A program made the position numbers and the translations under genes. Below, piece after piece: positions 1-8,111 of a stretch of DNA of 13,842 bases. The stretch's first letter is position 1. Every line of letters begins with the position of its first letter. Under the pieces are notes generated by a model, which was given only the letters and a program-made list of their open reading frames with translations, did no database searches and was not told where the DNA came from. The stretch is from Opitutia bacterium (lineage in GTDB: Bacteria; Verrucomicrobiota; Verrucomicrobiia; Opitutales; Coraliomargaritaceae): the NCBI GenBank assembly GCA_003503355.1, contig DOCS01000130.1, positions 6,402 through 20,243 of the forward strand, read 5' to 3'.

Positions 1-432
1 GGTCTTTCCGTTTCTCGTGTGGGGTCTGCTGCGCAGATCAAGGCGATCAAGAAGGTTGCTGGTAAGGTAAAACTTCAACTCGCACAGTTCCGTGAGTTGG
101 CAGCGTTTGCTCAGTTCGGCTCCGACCTCGATGCGAAGACTAAGGCTCAGCTTGAGCGTGGCGCACGTGTCGTCGAACTCTTCAAGCAGACTGCGTTCAA
201 CCCGATCCCGGTCGAAGTTCAGTCTTCGCTCATTTACGCCGTTCAAAATGGTTTCTTCGATGCGATTGAAGTAGCGAAGATTGTTGAAGCGACGTCCAGC
301 CTTCGTGAGTTCCTCGAGACTCGTGGTGCTAAGGTCATGGATGCCATTCGTAGTGAGAAGGCAATCAGTGATGCATCCGAAGCAGCACTGAAGACCTCTC
401 TCGCGGAGTGGGTGGCTGGGTTCTCCGCTTAA
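1..432 (+). CDS. atpA: ATP synthase F1 subunit alpha, C-terminal part
   Basis: This is the 3' end of the gene for the alpha subunit of F1Fo ATP synthase; the 5' part lies outside the window. The frame is open from base 1 and gives 143 residues before TAA. It begins with the well-known segment [15 protein letters not shown], followed by a conserved stretch rich in [18 protein letters not shown], both diagnostic of the alpha subunit C-terminal helical domain. The nucleotide-binding Walker A part is not in view. In the assembled enzyme alpha forms the (alpha-beta)3 ring with AtpD and carries non-catalytic nucleotide sites. It is followed 44 bp later by atpG on the same strand, the standard alpha-gamma-beta-epsilon order, so it surely belongs to one operon. 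Nothing is odd about the visible part. Confidence 0.97.
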   Translation, partial: GLSVSRVGSAAQIKAIKKVAGKVKLQLAQFRELAAFAQFGSDLDAKTKAQLERGARVVELFKQTAFNPIPVEVQSSLIYAVQNGFFDAIEVAKIVEATSSLREFLETRGAKVMDAIRSEKAISDASEAALKTSLAEWVAGFSA

Positions 433-476
433 TCGCTGGTTCCTGATTCGTAACTTCTAATTCATAATTAAATAGA

Positions 477-1373
477 ATGGCCAATCTTCGCGACATCCGC
501 CGCCGCATCAAGTCGGTTAAAAACACCCGGCAGATCACGCGTGCGATGCAGCTGGTTTCGTCTTCCAAGATGAAACGAGCTCAGGACGCCGCTGTAGCGG
601 GCCGTCCGTACGCGCTGCTCCTTGCTGACTTGCTTGATACCGTCGGCGAAAAGCTCGATCTGTCCGGTACTACGATTTCGCATCCCTTCTTTGAGAAGCG
701 CGCAGTCAAGACCCGTGGCATCCTGATCCTCTCGACTGACAAGGGCCTTTGCGGCGCGCTTAACACCAATCTCTTCCGTAAGATTACTGAAGAGGTTAAA
801 GGCGACGCAAAGTTCATCACTGTCGGCCGTAAGGCAACTCAGTTCATCTCACGTTCCGCTCGCGACCTCATCGCTGATTTTACGGTATCGGACAAAGCTG
901 CTTTCTCTGAGCTTCGGCCAATGCTGAAGCTGTTGATTGATGCTTATAAAAATGGCGAAGTCGACACGATCGAGATTGCCTACCCGAGCTTCGTCAACGT
1001 CCTCGTACAGGAGCCTATCATTCAGTCGCTGTTGCCGATCGTCGATTTGCGCGAGGTATTGGATCAGCTCAAAAAGCGCGTCTCCGCCTTGCCGTCACTC
1101 GAATCACGTGGTGATAGCCGCGAAATGGTTTTCGAACCATCCGCAGAAGCTGTGCTGGATGCACTGCCTGAGCTCTACGCGAAGGTTATCATTCACCAAC
1201 TCCTTCTCGAAAGCCGCGCCGCCGAATACTGTGCACGCATGGTTGCCATGAAGGCAGCAACGGATAACGCGTCGACTCTGGTTGACGATCTCACTCTCGA
1301 TTACAACAAGGCCCGTCAGGCTGCGATCACTCAGGAAATTCTCGAAATCGCTGCTGCATCTGCCGCCAACTAA
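477..1373 (+). CDS. atpG: ATP synthase F1 subunit gamma
   Basis: Encodes the 298-residue gamma subunit, the rotating central stalk that couples proton flow through Fo to catalysis in the alpha-beta ring. The N-terminus [20 protein letters not shown] is the classic gamma start, forming the first long coiled-coil helix together with [15 protein letters not shown]. The C-terminal helix (about residues 235-298) contains the family signature ending in ITQEILEI near residues 285-292. The middle Rossmann-like domain includes [16 protein letters not shown] at roughly 84-99. The length is close to the usual 285-300. ATG at 477 is chosen because it gives the exact family N-terminus; no clear Shine-Dalgarno sequence precedes it (upstream is AT-rich). 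It lies 44 bp after atpA and 29 bp before atpD. Confidence 0.97.
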   Translation: MANLRDIRRRIKSVKNTRQITRAMQLVSSSKMKRAQDAAVAGRPYALLLADLLDTVGEKLDLSGTTISHPFFEKRAVKTRGILILSTDKGLCGALNTNLFRKITEEVKGDAKFITVGRKATQFISRSARDLIADFTVSDKAAFSELRPMLKLLIDAYKNGEVDTIEIAYPSFVNVLVQEPIIQSLLPIVDLREVLDQLKKRVSALPSLESRGDSREMVFEPSAEAVLDALPELYAKVIIHQLLLESRAAEYCARMVAMKAATDNASTLVDDLTLDYNKARQAAITQEILEIAAASAAN

Positions 1374-1399
1374 CCTTTCAAAATAACCCTCATTCTTGA

Positions 1400-2824
<1,425 letters not shown>

Positions 2825-2829
2825 TCCCG

Positions 2830-3243
2830 ATGTCACTTACACTCGAAATCATTACACCTGACGAAAAGGTCCTCAGTACCGAGGCCGATCAGGTCGTATT
2901 GCCGACTGAGTCGGGCGAGGCAGGCATCCTGACAGGACACGTACCAATGGTCACTAAGGTGATCGCCGGTGAGTTGAAAGTCATTAAGGACGGTAACACT
3001 GAGTTCATTGCAGTTGACCATGGCTTCGCCAAGGTCCTCGGTAATACGATTTCCGTGCTTACCGAGGCAGCAATCGACGTCAAAGACATCGACCTCTCAG
3101 AGGTAGAGTCAGCTCAGGAACGCGCCGAGGAAGCTTTACGATTGGCTGCAGTCGAAGGACACGATCCAAGTGAAGTGGACCGTCTCGAATCGAATATTCA
3201 ATTCTTGATTGCTCAGAAGCTCGCTAAAGGCCGTCGCCGCTAA
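2830..3243 (+). CDS. atpC: ATP synthase F1 subunit epsilon
   Basis: Encodes the 137-residue epsilon subunit, which sits at the foot of the central stalk with gamma and can inhibit ATP hydrolysis by moving its C-terminal helices. The N-terminal beta-sandwich (about 1-85) shows the family sequence, including [30 protein letters not shown] and [20 protein letters not shown]. The C-terminal helical hairpin (about 88-135) is rich in charged residues and ends in a basic tail, AKGRRR. ATG 2830 is 5 bp after the atpD stop; an AAGG-like Shine-Dalgarno sits at the very end of atpD, about 9 nt upstream, which suggests translational coupling. It is the last gene of the operon, followed 21 bp later by a strong terminator. 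Confidence 0.97.
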   Translation: MSLTLEIITPDEKVLSTEADQVVLPTESGEAGILTGHVPMVTKVIAGELKVIKDGNTEFIAVDHGFAKVLGNTISVLTEAAIDVKDIDLSEVESAQERAEEALRLAAVEGHDPSEVDRLESNIQFLIAQKLAKGRRR

Positions 3244-3264
3244 GCGCAATTCATACAAGTTTTC

Positions 3265-3298
3265 AAAAACGCGTCTCTGCAAAGAGGCGCGTTTTTTT
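3265..3298 (+). terminator. Intrinsic terminator of the atp operon
   Basis: A 14-bp stem pairs 3265-3278 with 3283-3296, counting one G-U pair (3274/3287), with the tetraloop GCAA (GNRA type) at 3279-3282. It is followed by a T run (3292-3298) that is partly inside the stem. It lies just after the atpC stop, with no other gene in between, so it ends the ATP synthase transcript. The A run on the 5' side means it could also work weakly on the other strand. Confidence 0.93.
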
Positions 3299-3548
3299 GT
3301 AGGGTTTGTGATGCAGGCATTGCTGCGCCATCTCCGACAGAACTCCGTCCTTTTTGTGTTTCTATAACGGATGCGCTGTAGATCTGTGCGCTGCATTGTA
3401 GCGAGCGGGTTTATCCCGCGATCCCTTCTGGGATGAACTCAGGCGCTGGCTCATTGATAAAAATGTAGCTCAAGTCGGAGAAAGAAACTATGCAGTCGCT
3501 GGTTGTTATTTACACGATTTCTAGAGCAGGGGATAAGTAGGCAAGACT
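3299..3548. other. Intergenic region after the atp operon
   Basis: About 250 bp without a convincing gene. It holds the GTAG-headed double hairpin (3398-3434) and the leader of the next gene. A TTTACA box at 3509-3514 with GATAAG at 3532-3537 (17-nt spacing) could be a weak promoter, but it would leave almost no leader before ATG 3549, so I do not call it as a feature. Nothing else stands out. Confidence 0.6.
3398..3434 (+). repeat. REP-like double hairpin headed by GTAG
   Basis: The sequence reads GTAGCGA, then GCGGG-TTTAT-CCCGC (3405-3419), then directly ATCCC-TTCT-GGGAT (3421-3434): two adjacent small stem-loops of 5 bp each behind a GTAG tetranucleotide. This layout resembles bacterial REP elements, whose palindromes are headed by GTAG or GGAG. 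There is no T-run after either hairpin, so a terminator role is unlikely. The family assignment is an inference from one copy; it needs a genome-wide copy count. Confidence 0.4.
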
Positions 3549-3983
3549 ATGGAACTGGAACTGAAACAGAAAAAAGGTAAGCGCTGGGATCATCTCAAAA
3601 TAGATGGTGACCGCATTCATCACGAATGGGACTTGGGGCGCGAGCGCGGTTCCCGCAGCACGGCGTTGGCGAACCTCGATCCAAACATCGGCTATCAGTT
3701 GAAGAAGACTGAAGGCAGGGCACCATATTTGATTCTGGCGGCGCTGGTTGCCTCGCTGATGCTGCTGGCTACTCGGGGGAATGACATCAGCCCAATCGTT
3801 TGGGGGATGTTGCCGACCTTGTTCGTCATTTTTCTGGTGATCGCCTTTCGAATTCACTCCAAGGCAGCCCTGTCGATTATCAGTTTGCGGGACGGTTCGC
3901 TGTTCGCGGTGATTCGCCACGATTGGGTGGAGGACGCCGCGCGCGAAGCCTTTCTGGAGGCTATCAGCGGGACGCAGCAGTAG
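3549..3983 (+). CDS. Hypothetical two-TM membrane protein
   Basis: A 144-residue protein I do not recognise. The first ~55 residues are hydrophilic and look like beta strands (RWDHLKIDGDRIHHEWDLG). Two membrane segments follow, about residues 58-75 (PYLILAALVASLMLLAT) and 82-101 (PIVWGMLPTLFVIFLVIAF), joined by a short polar loop. The last ~40 residues again alternate (ALSIISLRDGSLFAVIRHD) and end in a helix (EDAAREAFLEAI). One reading is a PH-like barrel split by a membrane hairpin; that is only an inference from the pattern. ATG 3549 is supported by AGG 7 nt upstream. It stands alone between the atp terminator and the oppositely oriented S41 protease gene, so its neighbours say little about its role. 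Its TAG stop lies in a GTAGCC sequence. Confidence 0.72.
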   Translation: MELELKQKKGKRWDHLKIDGDRIHHEWDLGRERGSRSTALANLDPNIGYQLKKTEGRAPYLILAALVASLMLLATRGNDISPIVWGMLPTLFVIFLVIAFRIHSKAALSIISLRDGSLFAVIRHDWVEDAAREAFLEAISGTQQ

Positions 3984-4026
3984 CCACACGATGTTGGCAT
4001 GTGCTGTCAGCGGTACGCAGGAAAGC

Positions 4027-4105
4027 CGTAGCGCCAAGCCTCAGCGAGCCTTCCGTTGAGGGGGATGGCCGTTCGCTAAAGCTTCACGCTTCGCTTCACG
4101 CTACG
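4027..4105. repeat. 79-bp element bounded by 7-bp inverted repeats (REPIN/MITE-like)
   Basis: The sequence CGTAGCG at 4027-4033 is exactly inverted as CGCTACG at 4099-4105. Inside are an imperfect hairpin CCTCA...TGAGG (4039-4061) and two tandem 12-mers, GCTTCACGCTTC (4081-4092) and GCTTCACGCTAC (4093-4104), differing at one base. The arrangement (GTAG at both ends facing outward, palindromic core, non-coding, between convergent genes) is like a REPIN or small non-autonomous element. No T-run marks it as a normal terminator. It fills most of the gap between the hypothetical gene and the S41 protease gene. Confidence 0.4.
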
Positions 4106-4166
4106 CTGTTATGCTGCAATAATGAGGTGTTGGGCGGAGCTACTGTATTGGAAGCCGCAACGGTTG

Positions 4167-6563
4167 CTACAGAGTGTTTGCAGCCGCTTTCACGTTGGTA
4201 GTGGTGACGGCAGCCTCTTCGGCGGTTTCGAGCTTGATCCAGTCGGCCATGATGCGTGCCCCTTCGCGTAGGTAGATGTCATAGTCTGGCTTGTCCACTT
4301 CCTCCGCTTCGGTCGCTTCCTCCGCCTTTGAAGCGTCTTCATTCGACTCTGTGCGATCGGCAGCGAGAGCCACTTCGGCGTCGAGTAAGTTCTTTTTCGA
4401 AAGCGCATCCTGCTCTTCAGCTATTTTCAGAAGAAAGTCTTCCGCTGGGTAGTTGTTTGCGCGGAGTGTTTCGTACGTGTCATCCAGCTGTTCGATGTAA
4501 GTCTGATCCTTGATCTTTCGCGTGATGCGTTGTTTCAGATTGAGCGAAATAGCTTTTTCATCGTAGCGCTGACGGCGCCATTCGATTTGCTCTTGCAGGA
4601 AGTCAAATTCATCCAGCGCCTGCTGCCGACGTGTACTGTTTTGCGCCAGTGCGGCTTTAAGTTTAGGGTCTTCGGGGCTGGAGATATTCAGCTTTTTCCA
4701 ATCATTGAGCCAATCGACGGCGTCGATTTGGTCCCACTCCAAAGCATGTGGCAGGTCGGATTCGCCAATCGGCAGGAATTCGTTCACAGAGGGCAGGGCG
4801 ATATCGGACGGCACACCTTTGAGCTGGGTGGAGCTGCCGCCGGGGAGATAGAATTGTTTAATCGTGATCTTCGAAGCCACTGGGCGAGCTTGCGGTTCTT
4901 TGCTCGTTTGAAACCATGAGAACGCAGGCCGGCGGTTCATGTGATAAACCTCCTGGACAGTGCCTTTACCGTGAGTGGATGAATTGCCGACGATGAGTGC
5001 GCGGCCATGGTCTTGCAACGCACCTGCGACGATTTCGGAAGCGGATGCGCTGAAGCGTGAGGTGAGCACGATGAGTGGGCCGTCCCACTGCAGGCTCAAA
5101 TCGCGGTCAGAGAGCACGTCCACCCGTCCATCGGTATTGCGCACTTGAACCACGGGACCGACCGGGATGAACAGCCCCGCGACGCGAACGGCTTCGCTGA
5201 GGAGGCCTCCACCATTCATGCGCAGGTCGAGAATAATGCCTTTGGCGCCGGCTTCACGCAGCTTGCCGAGCAGCTCCGTCACATCGCCCGCCGTGGTGGT
5301 CAAGGTGCCGCCAGCGCCGATGTTGCCGTAAAAAGAGGGTAGCTCGATGACGCCGACTGGAATGGTGGTGCCATCATTGCCTGGGACACTGATGAGTTGA
5401 GCGGAGGCGAGGTTGGCGGTGAGTTTGACCTCGCCGCGTGTGATCGAGATGTCTTTGCGCGCGGAAGGATCGCCAGCGGAACCGGGGCGAATCAGCAGGC
5501 GGACGATGGTGCCTTTTTCGCCTTTGATTTTGCGCACAATGTAGCGGAGCCGCATGTCGACCACGTCTTCGAATTCGCCGTCTTTACCTTGGGCGACGCC
5601 GAGGATCTGGTCCTCATCGTGCAGGAGACCCGATTCTTCAGCAGGGCCACCGGGGAGAATCTGTTTGATCGTGCAAATCCCGTCGTCGTCCTGAAGCATG
5701 GCGCCGATGCCAACGAAGGAATTTTGCACTGCAGAGTTGAAGCTTTCCAGTGTGTCGGCAGACAGGAAGCTGGAGTGCGGGTCGAACAGTTGGGTCATCG
5801 AATTGATGAACGATTCCTGTACCTCCGCGGCTTCTCGGTCGACGATGTAGGTGAGGTTGCGCTCGTAGCGGCGGCGGATCTTTTCGCGTGCAGCATCGAG
5901 GGTCTCGGTTAAGAATTCGGGCTCTTCGAGCAGGCGCTGAATCTTGCTGGGGTCAAAAGTGTCGTCCTCGGTGTCTTCGACGATGTCCGGGTTCGAGGGT
6001 TCGAGGGTCACGGTTTCCTCGGCTTCCTCGCCCGCTAGTGAGAGCAGTTCGTTGAGCAGTTCGTACTTAAGACGACGCTCCCACAGCGCTTCGTTGGTCG
6101 CCGTGTTGGCCGGCCACGGGGCTTCGCGGCGGTCTGGCGAAAAATGGTCCTGCGCGGCGAAGTCAAAGTCCTGTGCGAGGCGCTGGTAAATCCATTCGGT
6201 GCGGGCATGGACATTGTTCTTATACGCTGTGTAGATTTCGAAGGCTGCGTAGAGATTGCCTTTCTGTAAAAAGTCTTCCATCGCGTCGCCGAAACGGAAG
6301 ATGAAATCGTCGACTTCGCTGCGCAGAAAATACATGCGCCCATAGTCGAAGGATTCGGTGTAGGCCTCGACCATTTCGGAGCCGCTGAGCTGTTCCATGT
6401 CGCCACGCAGGTAGTGGCGGGCATTGATCGTATTGACGACCCAGCGGGTTTGCGCAGCCATCTCTTGGGTCTGTTCGAATTCCGCGTGAACAGAGCTTTG
6501 ACATAGGATCGCGGCCAGTGTGATTGAGCCGATACGGGTACAGTTTTTGATGAAAGGGTTCAT
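4167..6563 (-). CDS. prc: Tail-specific protease, S41 family (Prc/Tsp type)
   Basis: A 798-residue secreted serine protease of the carboxy-terminal processing family, expected in the periplasm, where it trims or degrades proteins marked by their C-termini. Residues 1-27 are a signal peptide (hydrophobic SITLAAILC, cleavage after VHA). An N-terminal helical domain follows (about 30-280). The PDZ domain lies at about 282-375 ([20 protein letters not shown], then GGPAEESGL). The catalytic domain contains [15 protein letters not shown] (445-458), SASASEI with nucleophile Ser507, and HGKGTVQ with general base Lys533, matching the Prc dyad. The C-terminal region (about 600-798) corresponds to the Prc C-terminal domain and contains a highly acidic stretch (about 737-760). 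It is longer than E. coli Prc (682), partly through acidic insertions near 178-206. ATG 6563 gives the signal peptide; no Shine-Dalgarno. It lies 84 bp downstream of the rhomboid gene on the same strand. Confidence 0.93.
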   Translation of the reverse strand: MNPFIKNCTRIGSITLAAILCQSSVHAEFEQTQEMAAQTRWVVNTINARHYLRGDMEQLSGSEMVEAYTESFDYGRMYFLRSEVDDFIFRFGDAMEDFLQKGNLYAAFEIYTAYKNNVHARTEWIYQRLAQDFDFAAQDHFSPDRREAPWPANTATNEALWERRLKYELLNELLSLAGEEAEETVTLEPSNPDIVEDTEDDTFDPSKIQRLLEEPEFLTETLDAAREKIRRRYERNLTYIVDREAAEVQESFINSMTQLFDPHSSFLSADTLESFNSAVQNSFVGIGAMLQDDDGICTIKQILPGGPAEESGLLHDEDQILGVAQGKDGEFEDVVDMRLRYIVRKIKGEKGTIVRLLIRPGSAGDPSARKDISITRGEVKLTANLASAQLISVPGNDGTTIPVGVIELPSFYGNIGAGGTLTTTAGDVTELLGKLREAGAKGIILDLRMNGGGLLSEAVRVAGLFIPVGPVVQVRNTDGRVDVLSDRDLSLQWDGPLIVLTSRFSASASEIVAGALQDHGRALIVGNSSTHGKGTVQEVYHMNRRPAFSWFQTSKEPQARPVASKITIKQFYLPGGSSTQLKGVPSDIALPSVNEFLPIGESDLPHALEWDQIDAVDWLNDWKKLNISSPEDPKLKAALAQNSTRRQQALDEFDFLQEQIEWRRQRYDEKAISLNLKQRITRKIKDQTYIEQLDDTYETLRANNYPAEDFLLKIAEEQDALSKKNLLDAEVALAADRTESNEDASKAEEATEAEEVDKPDYDIYLREGARIMADWIKLETAEEAAVTTTNVKAAANTL

Positions 6564-6647
6564 TGATTAAAAAAGAAGGTGGAAGCGGGGTTTATGCTGT
6601 GAGCGGAGGCCCGGTGACACAGTTGTAGTGGAGTCGACTCTCACGGC
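6564..6647. other. Short spacer between rhomboid and S41 protease genes
   Basis: 84 bp on the - strand between rhomboid stop and S41 start. There is no hairpin with a T-run, so no intrinsic terminator is visible and read-through into the S41 gene is likely. A run of Ts (TTTTTT) lies just before the S41 ATG on the minus strand, in place of a Shine-Dalgarno. Confidence 0.45.
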
Positions 6648-7547
6648 TTACTTACCGAGGATGTCCTTCGCCTTATCCAAGGTTGCTTTCTCATTGTGGT
6701 CGAGCGAGCCAAAGCCGCTGCTATTGATTTTATCTAGTATGCGGTCGACTTCCTTTTGTAGGTCTTCGGGACTAGTGCGATTGACGCGGTAGCTGATGTT
6801 TCGCTCGGTTTTCTTTGTGCGCTTAAACCACTGTGGAAGCTCGACGGACGGACGGCTGCCAGCTGCTGTGAAGGACGGCTGCTGGCTGTAGACATACCGG
6901 AAGTAGATGACCCCGACCAGTAAGCCGCCCAGATGTGCCGAGTGTGCCACATGGGCATTGCCAGGAAGTTCAGTGAACAACAGCGCGAATACTGAATAGG
7001 CGAGCACACCTCTGAAAAGCCACTTCGGCTTGATGGTCAGCGGTAGGACGAAGAATAGCAGCAGGGTAATCGGTTGTTCGGGGTGGCGGAGGCAGAAAAA
7101 GGCGACTAAAGCGAAAACGGCTGCCGATGCGCCGACCACCGGATTGGATCCGTTAAAGTGAAAGGCGATGTAGGTGAGTCCGCCGACAAATGCACCCGAG
7201 AAGTACAGCAAGAGAAACTGCTGCTTGCCGAGCAGGGGTTCGAGGATGCGCCCGATGAAAAACAGGCCGAGCATATTGCCGATGAGATGCATGATGGTCT
7301 GGGTGCTGTGCATGAAGGCGTAGCTGAAAACGGTCCAGACCTTGAGCTCGCGAAAGTTTTGCCCACTGAGGGCGAACCAATCGGTTAAGAAGTAGTTTTC
7401 ACGCCCACCTACGCCCGGAAAGAAAACATTCAGCATTTGCTGAAGGACAAAGATGCCAATCGTGAGAACAAGTAGAGTTGTGACCACGCTGGTCTGCTTG
7501 GAGGCAGGATCAGATGTTTGGCGCATGTACGGGCGGTCGTAGAGCAT
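6648..7547 (-). CDS. Rhomboid family intramembrane serine protease
   Basis: A 299-residue polytopic membrane protease that would cut transmembrane substrates within the lipid bilayer. After a short cytoplasmic N-terminus, the first membrane segment is at about 21-42. The rhomboid core carries the motif with His80, His87 and Asn91 (AFMH...MHLIGN), the nucleophile Ser141 in GASAAVF, and the catalytic His205 in AHLGGLLVG, aligned with the AHIAGL motif of GlpG. All dyad residues are present, so it should be active. Residues 221-299 form a soluble tail with a charged segment (PEDLQKEVDRILDKINSSG, 260-278), a type of tail seen in many bacterial rhomboids. ATG 7547 is preferred over Met8 because MxYDRPYMR-like starts are usual in relatives as I recall them; this is not certain. 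No Shine-Dalgarno is visible. It is probably co-transcribed with the S41 protease gene downstream. Confidence 0.92.
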   Translation of the reverse strand: MLYDRPYMRQTSDPASKQTSVVTTLLVLTIGIFVLQQMLNVFFPGVGGRENYFLTDWFALSGQNFRELKVWTVFSYAFMHSTQTIMHLIGNMLGLFFIGRILEPLLGKQQFLLLYFSGAFVGGLTYIAFHFNGSNPVVGASAAVFALVAFFCLRHPEQPITLLLFFVLPLTIKPKWLFRGVLAYSVFALLFTELPGNAHVAHSAHLGGLLVGVIYFRYVYSQQPSFTAAGSRPSVELPQWFKRTKKTERNISYRVNRTSPEDLQKEVDRILDKINSSGFGSLDHNEKATLDKAKDILGK

Positions 7548-7739
7548 AGAAAGTGTAAAAATCGCGATGGGTTTGCTAACAACCAGACCGTCCTGAATGC
7601 GACGTGTTCCCCTGTTAGGTACACCTTATAGCAAATAGACGTTCTCTAAAGATTGCAATCGAAGCTTGTTATTTGATTCAAATCGGGGCGGGTCTGCCTT
7701 CCCGCTTGACTCGCCTACGAAATCGCCGATTTTGCACAT
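7548..7739. promoter_or_regulatory. Divergent intergenic spacer with two palindromes
   Basis: A 192-bp gap between the rhomboid gene (-) and the ferredoxin gene (+), so it must hold both promoters. Two palindromes lie close together: GATTGCAATC (7651-7660, perfect, no spacer) and ATTTG-ATT-CAAAT (7671-7683). Their centres are about 21-22 bp apart, roughly two helical turns, as in many operators. A TTGACT box occurs at 7706-7711 upstream of the ferredoxin gene, but no good -10 follows at 17 nt. The regulatory role is an inference. Confidence 0.3.
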
Positions 7740-7976
7740 ATGGCAGAATTAGACGAAAAGTGGCCGGAAAATGTAACAGGCAAATTCTATGTTGATGAAC
7801 AATGCATCGACTGTGATCTGTGCCGTGAAACTGCTCCGGATTTCTTCACCCGCAACGAAGACGGAGGCTATTCCTTCGTGCACAAGCAACCCGAGTCGGC
7901 AGAAGACATCGAGCTGTGCATGGAAGCGCTGGAAGGTTGCCCGGTCGAAGCGATCGGTGAGGATGGCGAAGATTAG
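7740..7976 (+). CDS. Small acidic ferredoxin, single 4Fe-4S cluster
   Basis: A 78-residue soluble electron carrier. The cluster ligands are seen as CIDCDLC (Cys22, Cys25, Cys28) plus Cys67 followed by Pro (GCPVEAI), the pattern of single-cluster bacterial ferredoxins. A fifth cysteine, Cys60, lies in CMEALEGCP; in some monocluster ferredoxins the equivalent cysteine forms a disulfide. The protein is very acidic, as expected for binding to redox partners, and ends in GEDGED. The cluster segment starts after a ~20-residue lead with a beta strand (GKFYVDEQ). ATG 7740 is the only sensible start; no Shine-Dalgarno precedes it. It is a single-gene unit: divergent from the rhomboid gene and closed by its own terminator, so its redox partner is not encoded here. 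Confidence 0.93.
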   Translation: MAELDEKWPENVTGKFYVDEQCIDCDLCRETAPDFFTRNEDGGYSFVHKQPESAEDIELCMEALEGCPVEAIGEDGED

Positions 7977-8032
7977 TTGGTGATGCCGACTACGGCTGAC
8001 ATAGCCCGTTGTCGGTTTAACTGAATTCGACC

Positions 8033-8066
8033 AAGAGCCCGCATTGTGATGCGGGCTCTTTCGTTT
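8033..8066 (+). terminator. Intrinsic terminator of the ferredoxin gene
   Basis: A perfect 12-bp stem AAGAGCCCGCAT (8033-8044) with ATGCGGGCTCTT (8049-8060), loop TGTG, followed by TCGTTTT. It stands 56 bp after the ferredoxin stop and faces the convergent trkH gene, so it may also help to end the trk transcript, though the minus-strand flank lacks a good T-run. Confidence 0.88.
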
Positions 8067-8068
8067 TG

Positions 8069-8111
8069 GTAGCTTGCCGATGACGGGCCGATCCCGCCAT
8101 CGGCCGGCTAC
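8069..8111. repeat. GTAGC...GCTAC long palindrome overlapping the trkH stop
   Basis: A 43-nt near-perfect hairpin: GTAGC (8069-8073) pairs with GCTAC (8107-8111), GCCGATG (8076-8082) with CATCGGC (8098-8104), and CGGG (8084-8087) with CCCG (8093-8096), leaving a CCGAT loop and small mismatches. The TAG stop of trkH (8110-8108 on the minus strand) is part of the right-hand GTAG foot. It lacks a T-run on either side. The form is like a REP palindrome with GTAG at both ends; it could also help stop or stabilise the trk mRNA. Confidence 0.5.

Noticed and set aside
3800..4201. 133-codon plus-strand frame running through the gap after the two-TM gene
   Set aside because: It overlaps the two-TM gene in another frame and runs through the repeat-like element; composition is not protein-like.
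5397..5912. 171-codon plus-strand open frame inside the S41 protease gene
   Set aside because: Antisense to the PDZ and N-terminal part of a well-supported protease; no start signal and no recognisable domain.
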